A DNA stretch of 5,852 bases from a bacterium (GTDB lineage Bacteria; Blakebacterota; Blakebacteria; Blakebacterales; Blakebacteraceae). Positions 5,242 to 5,852 of the stretch are shown piece after piece (the stretch's first letter is position 1; the number at the start of each line of letters is the position of its first letter). Both the position numbers and the translations under genes were made by a program. The stretch lies in NCBI GenBank assembly GCA_025774615.1, contig JALGVQ010000173.1:1-5852 (forward strand). Direction: 5' to 3'. Below the pieces are notes generated by a model. It was not told where the DNA came from. It did no database searches and saw only the letters and a list, made by a program, of their open reading frames with translations.

Positions 5242-5852
5242 GCATGTTCGCACAGGCAGGGATCATTCTCGCCGTCATGGTGACGGTGTATATCGTCGCC
5301 AAGGTTTTCAGACTCTCGACCGAGCTGGCCATGCTCGCGGCCGCGCTGGCAGGCGCCCTGGCGGGGGGATTCGGGATCCCGACCCGACACATCGCCGAAG
5401 GATCGATCACCTATCTCGACATCAACCTGATCTTCATCACCGCTACCCTCTTCATGAACCTGCTGAAGGAATCAGGCGGTATCGCCTTCGTCGTCCGCGG
5501 TATCCTCACCCGATTCCACCGGCAGCGGGCGATCCTTCTTATTCTCCTGATGATCCTGCTGCTTCTGCCGGGGGCGCTTACCGGGGCCGGCAGCGTGACG
5601 GTCCTCATCACCGGCGGGATGGTCGCGGTCGTCCTGCATTACATGGGGATATCACTGGCTCGAACGGCTGCGATAGTCTTCATTATCGCCGGTCTGAGCG
5701 CGGCGGCACCTCCGGTGAGTCTCTGGGCCATGATGACCGCCGCGGGTGTGAACATGCCCTATATAGGATTCTTCCTCCCGCTGTTGATACCATGTGTCGT
5801 TACCGCGCTGCTCACGATCTTCATCCTGGGCTGGAAGGGTGGGGAGATCGAT
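5238..5852 (+). CDS. Permease of the ion-transporter/TRAP DctM type (N-terminal part, runs off window)
   Basis: An open frame of 205 codons continues to the last base without a stop. It is strongly hydrophobic, with about six membrane segments: roughly residues 5-21, 27-47, 59-76, 96-111, 118-138 and 145-170, then 177-198. The stretch LPGALTGAGSVTVLITGGMVA (about 113-133) and AGLSAAAPPVSLWAMMTAAG (about 153-172) are hairpin-type motifs with PG...GSG and PPV seen in secondary carriers of the IT superfamily (TRAP large subunit DctM, CitMHS and relatives). Those carriers import or exchange carboxylates. No small TRAP subunit (DctQ) precedes it. The GTG start overlaps the stop of the DUF6305 gene by 4 nt; ATG at 5244 is the alternative. 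Substrate is unknown; the PGA setting makes glutamate or another dicarboxylate a reasonable guess, no more. The second half of the protein is outside the window. Confidence 0.75.
   Translation, partial: MSMFAQAGIILAVMVTVYIVAKVFRLSTELAMLAAALAGALAGGFGIPTRHIAEGSITYLDINLIFITATLFMNLLKESGGIAFVVRGILTRFHRQRAILLILLMILLLLPGALTGAGSVTVLITGGMVAVVLHYMGISLARTAAIVFIIAGLSAAAPPVSLWAMMTAAGVNMPYIGFFLPLLIPCVVTALLTIFILGWKGGEID

Noticed and set aside
4585-5253. Open frame of 222 codons on the minus strand opposite the DUF6305 gene
   Set aside because: The plus-strand frame has a strong ribosome binding site, a signal peptide and family motifs, so the minus frame is a shadow.
1-5852. CRISPR array, tRNA, rRNA, transposase or clear rho-independent terminator
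   Set aside because: I looked for regularly spaced repeats, cloverleaf arms, rRNA-like segments, transposase motifs and GC hairpins followed by T runs, and saw none that would stand.

Overview
The window carries most of a poly-gamma-glutamate (PGA) synthesis locus, interrupted by a Fic-domain gene on the opposite strand. The backbone is GC-rich (C/G-rich wobble positions, yet regular use of AGA/AGG and ATA codons). Proteins are membrane-anchored or secreted in a way that fits a bacterium. The gene set pgsB-pgsC-pgsW plus a DUF6305-like protein and a permease fits an environmental bacterium of an uncultured or little-studied lineage. I cannot name the phylum from sequence alone.

Layout. (1) Positions 1-370, minus strand: the N-terminal part of a membrane-anchored serine hydrolase of the beta-lactamase/PBP fold, cut by the window edge just after its SxxK motif. 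(2) 371-447: a short divergent intergenic region with possible promoters; pgsB has no visible ribosome binding site and may be leaderless. (3) 448-3160, plus strand: a tightly packed operon. pgsB is the Mur-ligase-like PGA synthase, pgsC its membrane partner, and pgsW a 'poly-gamma-glutamate system protein' anchored at both ends. pgsB and pgsC overlap by 11 nt. pgsC and pgsW share one reading frame, separated by TGA-TCG. (4) 3103-4440, minus strand: a class II Fic AMP-transferase-like protein with a C-terminal winged helix. It is visibly more AT-rich than the DNA on either side and faces against the operon. Its 3' end overlaps the end of pgsW, so the last 19 PgsW residues are read from Fic antisense DNA. 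It has its own promoter and a TTATAAA-based inverted repeat in its leader. (5) 4441-4611: an intergenic region holding two promoters pointing away from each other. (6) 4612 to the end, plus strand: a secreted DUF6305-like protein, translationally coupled to a permease of the ion-transporter/TRAP DctM type that runs off the window.

How they fit together. PgsB ligates glutamate into PGA with PgsC in the membrane. PgsW, the DUF6305 protein and the permease are accessory envelope parts of this PGA system, with no established biochemical role that I know of; I infer a part in export or in transport of a related small acid. No PgsA/CapA-type protein is visible in the window. The Fic gene looks like a horizontally acquired, self-regulated cargo gene that split the original operon into two transcription units.
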